A stretch of DNA of 64,000 bases from Trichaptum fuscoviolaceum (Eukaryota; Basidiomycota; Agaricomycetes; Hymenochaetales; Trichaptaceae): assembly GCA_910574455.1 (NCBI GenBank), contig CAJSYZ010000005.1, positions 3,472,001 through 3,536,000 of the forward strand, in the 5' to 3' direction. Positions within the stretch are counted from its first letter, which is position 1; the number at the start of each line of letters is the position of its first letter. The notes beneath the pieces are model-generated. The model was given only the letters and a program-made list of their open reading frames with translations, was not told the origin of the DNA and searched no databases. Made by a program: the position numbers and the translations under genes. Of the stretch, positions 47,272 through 58,390 are shown in pieces.

Positions 47272-50164
47272 CCCCTTGCAAGTCTTTGTTGTTGTTGATG
47301 TCGAGAGAGAGTCAGAGGGCGTCGACGCTCCTGTCGTCGGGCTGCAATCCTGCTGCCGTAAGCCACTTCCCAGTGGCAGTGATGTCCGGAAGCAGATGAT
47401 TCAAATAATACTGTAGTGCTACTAGCCAATCACAGCACAATCTCGTTTTAGAACAACTGCATACTCTTTGACACCTTCCTCATACATCTATTCTGACACA
47501 AAAACTCCCTGGCAGGCTGTAAAGCTAAAAGAGGAATAATCCCCTCCGTTGCCAAGAAGCAAAGGAAAGCTTCATGCTATGTTTCTGATTAATTGCATAG
47601 AAAGACGTAGAGCAGTAACTTGCATGCTCAGAGAAGACATAATACATTTTAATGTAACACAGACATAGCTTAGAACAGGGGGAGGGGAGGGGGGGAATCA
47701 ATTGAAAGGTACGTCTAGACCCTCGTGAAGATTTCTAAAGTCAAAAGAGAGAAACAAGCAATCCTCTCTTTGCGAAGGAAACCGAGATAGCCATGAAACC
47801 TCAGGCAACGTACTGTAGTAAGGCGTTAGGAAACCGAATTAGGCCGAGACGAGGGTGCGTATAGCCGTCCTGGTGGTGTTAGTATAGACGGTAAAGACCG
47901 ACCCGATGCGATAGAATCGGGCTCAAGAGATGTTTTCGTTACACGGCAAACATTACCTGAGATTAGACGCTTCGAGCACTAAGATAAAGGCAGGCTGGGG
48001 AAGTCCAAGATCTCCGGGTTTATGAGAATCCTAGCCTCGATTAGCAGGTGACCTACTTCAGCTTGGAAAACTAACGTGCCTTGCAATTTTTTTATGCGCA
48101 GGAGTGTGTTTCAGGGTGGTCGGCATCCATGCATAGAAAGACGTCGGCTAGCTTGAAGATTATGCATACACAAGGAGTGGTGATGTTTACGAAGACCTTG
48201 CGAGCGGATTGGTTGGTAAGATAGCCATCTGTCAGCCTCGCACTCCGGTGGCGCGCAGAATTTGATGCAAGAGCACGCGTTGCGCCGCGAGCAATAACAG
48301 TACGTCAGTCGAACAACGAGTGAAAACAAACATGAATGGCAAAGGCTCGCTAGGTTTCGTTTTAGGGGGTATCTTCTCTGCTTGTTGTCTATGGTCCAAC
48401 ATCTCGTAGAAGAAGATTAACTCGATAGATAGCCCAGAAAAATGCTGAATGCTCGACCCTTGACGCACTGGTTTGTTCTTGAGGAGGGATGGACGACGTT
48501 GCACGGGCGAATGAACCGTGATGTGCGTTGCGTTATCGGCATACGGTATACAGATTACTAGCACTGGCGGATATTTCCAGACGTAGCCCCGAGAAAAACT
48601 GTTTTCATTAGCGTTTCGGATTTCATTAGTCCTGTATGCGCAAGGAAGAGACCGCGATGTGATCCCTGGATACATGCCTGTCTTCCTGATTTGTGCAGAT
48701 AAAACGAAGGAGAGTGGAACAAAGGGCAGAGAACAGCGAGCAGAGAACAGAGAACAAGGAGCGACTCATGCAGCTTAGCTTGCCAAGCGGCTCCCGGACA
48801 GACAGCCCCGGTGGTGTTAGAGTCGAGGTGGGTGTCTGAAGTTCTGTTGGATCCGGCAACCAATCATCCCCCCCAGCGTCGACTCCCAACAGATCAATCA
48901 GCTCGACAGTAAGCTATTAGCATTGCGCACATGCATGAAATCAAGCACATCCGCGGGCTCCGTCTCCGACGCGAAGCGGGTCCAAAGGGGTCCTTGTTTT
49001 GACAGTCCCATCATGATGTATATATATGCCTGCATGCACACACACAGGCATGACATACCCGAAGAAAACAGAAACAAAAATTTCGGGATCCCGTGAGCCG
49101 TGAGCCTTTCGGAGTCGCTGGAAGCTGGTGCCTGCTTCGAGCATGTGCCCTCTTATTAGGAGACGGGGACCAACGGGCGAGGGCTGATAGCGCTGATAGC
49201 AGAGGACGAAGAGCACACGAAGGGGCTCCAACCGCATGCCTAAGATTGCAATCGTAGATGCGTGGTCAATCAGGGTGCAGTTCCGCAAAGCTTCGCGGGT
49301 CCACGTCTGGCAAGCATATCAAAATGATGCATGGCGAGATCACATATTAGCGAACCGAGTTACTTGTGATGTGAAACCTATATTCCTTTGATAAAAAAAA
49401 GGTTCGGTTTGCTGATCCCGCATAGGCGAAGACGAACTGAGGATCGTACGTTTCAAATACCTTGTATGCCTTTTCGTACTCAAAGCAAAGTGTGAACCAA
49501 AGGATCTGATCATATTTGTCCGGGACGCCCATCCATTTCTCTCCGGTGCTTTGTGCTGAGTTTCGAAAGTGACTGGGCTGGACGTGCACAGAACGGCATA
49601 CGTCACGCGCGTCGGGAGATCGCGACCGACACCCGCACGCCATGTCATGGTTCCAAGCTGTCGAGTGTTTCACTGGCAGATGTGTTAGACCAAGTTGAAG
49701 TGGAATAAGACAAGGAAAAGCCTTTTGCGAGAACGAACGTCGCGATGAGATACGAAGCACAGAGTACAAAGGCATCCATCATCATCATTTGCTTGAAGCT
49801 AGCAAACACACAAACGAGCGAACAAAGTTCAACTTGAATGAGAAGGCGCCCACCAGCACAGTAAGCGCCCATAGAGAAACAATATATTTTAGAAATGAAT
49901 ACGTACGGCTGATCATGGAAATCCCTTCCGAGAGCATCCTTAGCCTTTGGATGCAGTGCTGTGGCTGAGACCTGGTCTTGTTCTGTCAGGTTATGGACGA
50001 ATGGCATTAATTAGACACACGGCGGGGATCCTAGCCAGTCTGGTAGTATTATACGCACACAGGATGCGTACATACGTACGTGTGCAACTCTGTACTCGAA
50101 TTAGGTATAGCCGGGAGTGGACTGGACAGTTTGAGATCTGCTGGGAACCTGGGTGATTTGGAAA
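47272..50164. other. Gene-free stretch upstream of the phosphatase gene
   Basis: No supported gene. A degenerate tandem of GAGCAGAGAACAGAGAACA-type words lies near 48720-48765, and a TGCCTGCATGCACACACACAGGCA imperfect hairpin at about 49026-49049. Open frames at 48232-48675 and 49347-49775 (minus strand) have no domain and overlap other frames. Confidence 0.45.
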
Positions 50165-50806
50165 TTAATGCAAGGCTGAGAAACAGTGTAGATCGCACTT
50201 TAGTTCTGATTTTACTGGATTCACGGGCCATGAGCTGATCGTCGATGAACGGCTGGCTGCATCAGATCGCGAGTCGAGCGTCGGAAACGATACGGACGAG
50301 GAATGAGAGTGTTTTTCGTGCCGCATTGTTTTCGGAAACGCAGGAGAGGTTCTGAGACTAGAACGCGATTTTGCGGGTGGAAATTGACGGAAGGGGATAT
50401 GTTTATTGAACAAGTGTGCTGGATGGAGACTGGCATGTTGACGACTCGCTCGAACGGTCAGATGAGTGCTGGCAGCTGTCGAGAGCCTCGACGTTGTTCG
50501 TCTCGCGCGCAGTGAGCCGAGTACTGCGTGACGGTAGCTGTGACTGTGGTCACACGCCGCCGTGGACGGATGGTGGTAGGCGAATTCATGCTCTTCCATC
50601 CATTCCTCTTGTCTTGTGCGCTCCGAGATAGCTTCGCCTTCGCTGCTCGGAAGAAAACTTTCTTTCGCTGCAGCTATGTCCTCGTACTCGAGGCACACGG
50701 GCGAAGATTCGACGATTGACGCCGGATTCCGAGTTAGCTTAGGCATAGGCCGGATCGTTTTTTGAAAGTCGTAGCCGATCGCGGGATGGAAGGAAGGGAA
50801 CGTCAA
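50165..50806 (-). CDS. Possible 213-residue hypothetical protein
   Basis: A single open frame reading away from the C2H2 gene, whose start is 230 bases to the right. The protein is Ser/His/Arg-rich with no recognised domain, signal peptide or membrane segment. The first 50 residues (GYDFQKTIRPMPKLTRNPAS and following) have balanced composition; the rest looks low-complexity. It may instead be a chance frame in the promoter of the C2H2 gene, since other frames are open on the opposite strand. Low confidence. Confidence 0.25.
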   Translation of the reverse strand: MTFPSFHPAIGYDFQKTIRPMPKLTRNPASIVESSPVCLEYEDIAAAKESFLPSSEGEAISERTRQEEWMEEHEFAYHHPSTAACDHSHSYRHAVLGSLRARRTTSRLSTAASTHLTVRASRQHASLHPAHLFNKHIPFRQFPPAKSRSSLRTSPAFPKTMRHEKHSHSSSVSFPTLDSRSDAASRSSTISSWPVNPVKSELKCDLHCFSALH

Positions 50807-51035
50807 AATGGGATGTTAACGCCATCGTCTATAGTTTCGAGGACATTTTCGCTTTAATATTTTCTATTGAACATCAGACTTACGGGACGGCGATCCTGCA
50901 GCGGCGGGCGGTATAAAGGGATGGCTGCCGATTGCGGTCGAGCAGAGACAGAGCTGAGCCAGTTTAGTGCCTGCCACAGTCCTCCTGCTAAAAAGCGGAT
51001 TCGTCCTGGACACCTGCCTTCCATCCTTCCCGACA

Positions 51036-51845
51036 ATGAGCAACTACCCGCACTACTCAAATACCGCCTCCTACCAAACCTCCTCCTCCTCCTCCTCCTC
51101 CTCCCTCTACGCCAGCTCCCCCACACCGTCCCCGTCGTGCTACCCCGCAGCCAGCACACCCTCCCCGCCCGACCACATGTCCCAGTACGCATACTACCAG
51201 CAGCCCGTTGCCTACGCGCCCGGCCCTGCCCAGCTCGCCCCCGCCCCGTCGAGCTACAACGGATGTAAGTCTTGTCTCCGCTGTGTCCTGTCCCAGACTG
51301 ACTGAAGCCACACAGCGAACACCTCGCTCCGCCCGCTCCCCTTCCAGGCCTACCCCCCGCAGGCCAACTACCCCGCGTCCCAGCAGAGCGCCAGCTCGAG
51401 CGCATACCCGTCCTCGTCCCCCGCGCCCTCCTCTGGCGGGCCCTACGCACGCATGCCGCCCCAGGGCTCCTCCACGCCGCACCCGCACCACCCGCAGGCG
51501 CTCGCCCCGCACCCCTCGCTCTACGCCCAGTCGTCGCTCCCGCCCTCCGCGCGCAGCCCGTACCCGTCCTCCTCCTACTCCGCATACTCCTCGCCCGTGT
51601 CCTCGCCCATGGCGCTCGCACCGCAGTCGCCCTCCAGCACGGCCCCGAGCGGCGGCGACCGCTTCCCGTGCCCGTACTGCCAGAAAAGCTTCACGCGCAA
51701 CTTCGACCGCAAGCGGCACATGGAGATCCACACCCCGGGCTCGTCGGGCAACAACCGCTGCCAGTACTGCGGGAAGGACTACTCGCGTGCAGACTCGCTC
51801 AAGCGGCATCTCGACAATGGGTGTGAGGCGCGGGTCCGGCCATGA
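51036..51845 (+). CDS. C2H2 zinc-finger protein with Ser/Pro/Tyr-rich N-terminus
   Basis: Likely DNA-binding transcription factor. Two exons (51036-51264, 51316-51845, intron 51265-51315) give 252 residues. The first 190 residues are low-complexity, dominated by Ser, Pro, Tyr, Ala and Gln, a typical activation-type region. Two adjacent fingers close the protein. Finger 1 is C195-x2-C198-x12-H211-x3-H215 (FPCPYCQKSFTRNFDRKRHM). Finger 2 is C225-x2-C228-x12-H241-x4-C246, so its last ligand is Cys rather than His. The exon is strongly GC-rich with C-ending codons. The start at 51036 follows ACA and lies at the head of the low-complexity region. About 3.8 kb upstream (to the phosphatase) and 5.2 kb downstream hold no firm gene, hinting at long regulatory sequence. 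Target genes are unknown. Confidence 0.88.
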
Positions 51846-54800
51846 ACGCCGTCGTTCACTGAGCAGAGGGGGGGGGGGGCATCAAGTGCATGCGTTGAGG
51901 GAGCTCAGGCATACACTTGACTGATTTATTTCTGATCTTCATTTCTCATAACGTCCCAAGACGCCCATCATCTTAATGATATCCAACGCACTCACGAACA
52001 CACTTGACATTGACACGCGCGTGCTATTCATACCAATCACCGAAGACGAGGATTCGACGGCACGCTATCTCACACACAATACGACGACGACGACGACTAA
52101 CCAACCAGAGCATATCTTTTCTTTTTCTCCTCGCATTATCCCAAGTCCACTCTAGCCCCCACAAGACATCGAGACATCAGAAGAGGAGGGTCGAGGCGAG
52201 GCGATGCTTGGGTCTGGGGACGAGGACCAACGTAGATAGGTGCCCGACCGTCCGCCGACGCGTTCTGGATCGCGACAGCCTCGAGTCGAATCTCGAGGCG
52301 CACAGCATGCAGAGTCTAACTAGCGCGCACCCGAGTCTGCACTCCGAAGCCCGAAGGCCAACGCCGAGTCCGATGGATACGATCCCCGTGCACGACGAGG
52401 CCAACGCCAACGCCACGCCAGGTCCGAACCGGATGCGCGTCGTCCGTCGAGTCGTGCACGTTTGCGCATTCCCGGGATCCCGATTCCGGTTCCGGAAGCA
52501 GCGTCGTCCCGCGTTCGGGCATGCATGCTCTGGCAGCACGGCGCTCACATCTCACTCACTCAATCGCATTCCCCACCTCATTGCTGTTTCTCCCCCACTT
52601 CACTCGGCCCGCGCCACTCCGAGTCATACTCACAACCACCTTTCCTTCCCCCGACAAACACATCATTATACTTATCCGCAATACCGCCCCCCTCCTCGCT
52701 TGGGATTTACGTGTTTATTTGTTCTTGGATTCCGTATAGCTACAAGTACTTACTCCTGCCCTCTTGCTTTGCCATACTGCTCTCAGTCTCAGGCCTCTAC
52801 GCTCTGTTTTCAGTTACATTTTTTCTTGCGTCGCGCTGCTCCTGCTCTATCTACAATCTACAGTATTTCCCTTACCGCTCTCCCTCTTCTTGTTGCATAT
52901 ACTGTAAACCTGTATGTGTGTATGTGTATATGTACGTACGCGCCGCCCTTAATTAAAGAATGAAAGAAAATAAAGAGCTCGGCGATGCATTACAATGGAC
53001 CGCTTGGCTTAGTTAGACGCACATACTGATGCGAATCTAAGGTTCCTTTTCATTATACTTCTTTCTTCGTTTATTAATTAAATGTCACGGCTTCGATCAA
53101 AGGTTACTACTCTACTAGTTGCGACAGCCTGAGAGCGTTCGGTGTACCTTTTGTTCCCCACACATGTATGCATCTCGATTCTCGACAGCATCGGATCAGT
53201 GCTAGTGGCATGCTTCGATGCTTCGATGCTGGCGGGCTGCGGGATCATTAAACAGTCAATTTATTGGCATTGCATCCGCTGCGGTAGATTCTCTCCGCTT
53301 TACGAGACGAGACTTGCGCTAGACTTGGCACATACTAGTACTCTGGTCCGATATCATGATTCAGAACCATGCTCGACACCGCTGGCAGAGACCATTAGTC
53401 AGTGCTGATACATACAAGATGATGTTCCAGCCACCAGCTCTGCATGAACGAGACGGTAGTTCCGAATCGACTCGTAGGGGCCTAGCCTGGCGCATACATC
53501 TGGAAGCATGCGGGCGTATGTATGTAAGTACGTTTACATTAGCCCAAGCGTCATCGTAGTGCACACCCGAACAGAGAAGTCAACGGGCTAGGCTGGAGAC
53601 TAGAAGTTGATCAGCATGCGCACTGTAGTGCATATACGAATTGATACTATGATGTACGCCAGTCACTTGGCAATTATACGGTATGGCACCTTCAAAGTAC
53701 TGCGCAGCCGCTACGCGATGCGAATGATCGACGCGCCGATCGTCTCAGGCTCGCCACACCGCCTCCTGTAATTATCCCGAGCCGGAACTTATTTTCTCCA
53801 TGTCTCCATGCCATTTATTATTGAGGCATATTTGCTATAGCGGCAACCGTAATTCTTCCCTAATTCTTGTTTTCGTACATAATTTTGCATACATTGATAT
53901 GTCCAATCTGAACCCTCTCTGAATTATTGCACTCGCCGGGCCCGGCGATACACGGAGGTGCAACTCGTTATCGTCTGTGCTATTATTCCTTAGATCAGGT
54001 AGAGCGTTGGTCGATCCGATTCGACGTACGCTAGGGCTCAGGTTTCCATTTCCTGTCCGAAGGGTACAAACGCTCAGAACTACAGGTTGGGATAGCCGTT
54101 CCCCGAGAGATGGATCATATGATAGGACAGACCCAGTTGAGCGACCTCTCAGTCCGATTTGAGTATACAGACGTGCATGTGTCTGATTACGCCTGATATT
54201 GGCCAAGGGCGGGCTGCTGTCATCGTGCTGGAAAAAAAGGTGCCAACCATGCACGGGATCGATAACGTCCAAGCGCAATGCAATGGCATCGGTCAGCGAC
54301 CAGGCAATGGTCTGCAGTGGCATCCGTTCATTAACGGATCTGGGACTTGAGAGGTCTACCGGAGATTAGTGCACATCCGCTCATCTGGTGATGATGTCCG
54401 CGAGTCCGAGTCCCGTCTCATGACTCTGACTGGCGTGTCAGTGTCAGTGGATGTCAGTGCTGTGACTTCCGTCCTGCTGCCTATCCCCGTTGCAGTCTAG
54501 CCGGAGGCACGGTGGCTTGATGTCTAGCGTAACGAAGTGGTGCGCATATACATACCTGCGATTGGATTTGATAGTTTGCATTCCAGCTCAATAGCTATCA
54601 TGTATGTAGGCCACAGCAGCACAAAAATAGCTTAGCAAAACATCATCCATTCAGTTGAAAATAGGCTACTACCTCCCGTCTTCCCAACTTGTCCGTTAAC
54701 CTTCCACTGGCAGGACGCGCCAGGGTCCGGGAAAGTGGCCCGGGCACCGGAAACCGAATAGAGCTTCGAAGCAGCCGCGCCGCACATCTAGCGCCGGGCG

Positions 54801-57013
54801 CACCGAGCCTTTCGGCATGATTGCGCAGCTGTCGACTGCTTTCTTATCAACAAAGTCGGGGAACGAAACGCGTGCTCGTAATTCGACCGGGAATAAATTG
54901 CGAAAATGTCCGGCGAGAGCAGCAGATTAGCGCGAATGCCAATTTCTCTCGGTTCACCATAGAAGATACATAACCGGACGTTAAGCAGCTGTCGGCGGAG
55001 GACGCTTCTTGTGAGATGTGTGAAGACGCGCTTTTGTCGCTTGCCTGTGGTAAATGGAGAACTTGGTGTCACGATGAACACTCATTCCTATTTTCACTAC
55101 ATTTCGGGCATCGATCTGCTGCTCAGTGTCACATCGTTAGTCTGCATCACGTCCTTATTCGTTGCCGTACATAAATAGCAGACGCTGAACGCACAAGCGC
55201 AAAGTCGCCCATTTGTGTGTGTAATTGTCACTTGGGAGGGAGGTACGTATTGAACGCACACCCGAGGCGCTCGGCTTTCACGCTCCAATTTAGCGCAAAC
55301 GGGCGGTTGACAGCTCGCCCTGCCGCGAGAAGGCCGAGAAGGCTGAGAGGTGGTCGTCGACATGCTCATTTAACATGTCTTAGGCCTCTCGAGGGCTAGC
55401 TGCAGAATGGAGGCTTGACAGAGTGTCAGGCTATCCAGTAAGCATGAGCTCGCGCACACACACTTAATTGCATGTTGATGAGCTTAATGGCTTGCCACAC
55501 GTAATGAGGGGAACTCTAGAGTTTAAAGTGAGAGGACAGCCGTGGTTCCTCCGATCCGATCAGTCTTCTTCACGAGGAGCAGCTGTCGTGAATGTCGTAC
55601 ACCTTGACACATTCACCCCATCTTGTTCTCTTCCGGTCATCCCTCGCGCAGCACATTATATTGCTTGTTGCTCCGACACATGTCGCCCGCACGCCTTCTC
55701 CCGCGGATACTGCCCTGGAAAAGTAGCGCGCCAGCATCACGATTGTTCGGCATAGAGTAGCGCGGTCGCGACATATCAGTCTTCTCTACATGAGTCGCCA
55801 CGCTTTCTCTTTGTCTCTTCGTGCGCGCAAATCATCGCCGAGGACTGTGATCAAGTCAAACAGAAATTTCAATTAAAGACCTTGTTCGCGAGAGCAATCA
55901 ATACAGGACCTGCGAAGCAAAGATCGGCGTATAGAAGATGCTCCGAGAGACACTCACCAGCCCATTAATCGGCTAGGTCGAGCCTCTAAAGTGTATCAGT
56001 GCACTGTAGCCTCAGCCTTATCCCCAAGGACATTCAGCGGGGTAAAAGAACAAATGGCATTTCCCATTCGAATATCCATTAAGCCCAAATAGGACCCCTC
56101 TGTCTCTGGATTTTTGACCATCTCCGTCATCTAAACTTATTGCAACTAGTAAAAGGGAAGGCGTAATCAATGGGATGTGTCGTCTGAGCGCGCATCCGCT
56201 CGTCCTTCCCAAGACTATGATTTCTTACCTATATGTAGACACACAAACTGGAAGAAAGGAGCCGCCCTGTGTGAGCTCTCAAATTGCAATATACCCAATA
56301 TGTCTGAGAGCTCTCATCTCATCACACTGGCCTCTGGTTGTCAGCTAAGGTTGGGCCGAAGCCGAGTACTGTGACTGCGACATGAGCTCCACATAAGTGT
56401 CCTTCTGGGGGCTTGAGTATGAGGCCATGAACGATAGGGAGAGAGAAGGTGAATGACAGTCTCCGGCCGGTGCCAACTGGTGTCGGCCAACGCGTGCGGA
56501 GTCTGATACTTGCTGTAAGTCCGCGAATCGGCCGACGTCGAAGTTGATGGCATCACGGCGATCTCTGGCGTTCGAATCCATTGTACCCGCTATTGAAAGC
56601 TAGAAGTTAGAAAAAAAGTCCCCGTCTGTCGAAGGTGAGTCTATGTACACCGGCTACCTCCGAGATCTCTCGTCAGGACCGAAATCCGGTTCGTAACCCA
56701 GCTTGGGTAAAAATTGGCGGCATCGGCAGCCTCACCCGACCTTTGTATCCAAACATACTCGGGGGTCAAAATCCGGTCAAGTGCAGGCCCCCCTGTTGGG
56801 ATGGCCAGATGTAAACCGTTTGTCGACCGGGAATCAAAACGATCTGATTAGCGCCCGGGCTATTGTATTATTCAAGTCTGCCTGGAAACAACACTGTACA
56901 GCTACAGCCTACAGCTACATGAACATGCTTTCGTTGACAATCCGTACGACATCCACGTCCTGCAAGCAAGGCAGTACCGAAGACTTGATTAATCGGTTAG
57001 TTAGACAGCACAA
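51846..57013. other. Gene-free stretch downstream of the C2H2 gene
   Basis: A run of 12 G lies near 51868-51879 just after the C2H2 stop codon. The first kilobase is pyrimidine-rich and probably includes a long 3' UTR; a TATGTGTGTATGTGTATATG microsatellite lies at about 52910-52935. From 53 to 57 kb open frames are short and on both strands, with no domain recognised. I saw no transposon, RNA gene or decayed gene. Confidence 0.45.
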
Positions 57014-58026
57014 ATGTCTGATGAAAAACAGACTGGACCTGAGCTGAACTTAGGTGAGTCTTCTTCTCTGAACTACATTGCTGTAACACTGTTTTAAACG
57101 CATGGCAGAGCCCAACAAATCATCTCTACAAACAACATTGGCTAGTCCAACTCCTCCCGACCAACTAGCTGTCCTGCTCGATATTTCGCGCGAATTGAAA
57201 GCCCTCAATGAGAAATTGGCCAAACCCGATCGAGAAGCTGAAGGGGTTAACAGGAGACGAAAGGAAAGAAACGAGAAGATCAACAGCTATATTCAGGGGG
57301 CGAACTTCGTCTCTGTGATCGTGAGTCCTGTTTTTATGTTCGATGGCACGGGAATCTGAGGCTTCCTGGGGTTGCATGGTGAAGGCTGTCTTCACGGCGT
57401 CTCTTGGTATTGCATTCCTCTCGCTGGCGCACGACAAATTCGCCGACCGGGATCCAAGCGAGGGCGCAAAGACCACAGACCACGTCGTGTACGCCTGCGG
57501 GTTCATCACCGTTGTGACCTCTCTCGCGGACGTCATCATCCTCGGCTTCTTGGGCCAGTCGCAGATCATGCAGGCGGTCGCCCTCAACCGGCGGATCAAC
57601 ATGAAAGTGCGGCTTCGAAATCACACAGGAGAGGGCGAGGAGGCAATTGGTAGGGAAGACCATGGGGGTGAGGCTGAAAGGCTGACGCTCCCCGGACCTG
57701 GGCAGATGCTGAGTGGGTTAGGTTTTGAGGGACACTTGCGTGATCACGAGTATAAATTGGGTCCAGACGATGAGGACGAGCAGGAGTGGCGCACACTGGA
57801 AAGTGCGAAGAGCGAAGAGACATTCCTCTCACAGGGAAACCTCGTGCTGTCAATGGGCCCTCTCGTTATTGCTGTTGAGGCATTCGTCATCGGTACGATG
57901 GTCCTGGTTTGGTCCGAGTTTGCGAAGGGCACTGCCATTGCTGTGACGCTATCGCTGTTGTTTGTGCTTTTACTGTCTGCACTGTATGGTTTATTTTTGT
58001 ACTTGTATGTCCATGCAAAGCTTTAA
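57014..58026 (+). CDS. Predicted four-helix membrane protein, unknown function
   Basis: I do not recognise the family. Exons 57014-57053, 57109-57320 and 57361-58026 give 305 residues; the upstream ATG at 57014 is preferred because it splices in frame into EPNKSSLQTT, while an ATG at 57102 would lie inside the first intron. A soluble N-terminus with a short coiled-coil-like helix (LLDISRELKALNEKLAK) and a basic RRRKERNEK cluster is followed by four hydrophobic segments: about ASWGCMVKAVFTASLGIAF, VVYACGFITVVTSLADVIIL, SMGPLVIAVEAFVIGTMVLV and AIAVTLSLLFVLLLSALYGL. A charged acidic loop of about 80 residues separates helices 2 and 3. The second intron is only 40 nt, short even for this genome, but splicing it keeps frame. 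Both termini are predicted on the same side. Confidence 0.75.
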
Positions 58027-58390
58027 ATCATATGACTATTAGTACAAGGATGCTGTGAGATGCCTCGCGCCGCTTGTGACGCATACGAGTGTAGAACTGC
58101 CACATACTCTATTTCATTACAACGTTGAAGAAAAAAAGTATTGACCTCAGCTACGTAGCAAACAATGGGATCAATATTTTTTTCGTGGTTCCAACACACG
58201 CTTGCCACTGACACGTGGCGTGAGTCTGTCATTGGCAGTGTGGCATTGACATAAATATGTCTTATTCACCGTCGCTGACGTGGTTTAGAGCTTCAACACC
58301 TTCTACTGCCAGCGACCTACAAATATTCGGAAGTGCATCAACTGTCTCAATGCACTAATGAACTATCTGTAAAACTTCGGCCTACCAAAT

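Noticed and set aside
50854..51809. Two long minus-strand frames (255 and 250 codons)
   Set aside because: Mirror frames of the GC-rich C2H2 exon, made almost only of Arg, Gly, Ala and Val, with no domain.
51208..51924. 238-codon plus-strand frame overlapping the C2H2 gene
   Set aside because: Out of frame with both zinc fingers and consists mainly of Arg, Pro, Thr and Ala.
52004..52963. 319-codon plus-strand frame after the C2H2 gene
   Set aside because: Composition is that of pyrimidine-rich non-coding DNA (runs of Ser, Arg, His), there is no domain, and a second frame is open over the same stretch; probably 3' UTR or intergenic.
56541..56600. GTTCGAATCC, resembling the T-loop of a tRNA
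   Set aside because: The flanking bases do not form a T-stem, and no matching acceptor or anticodon arm was found upstream.
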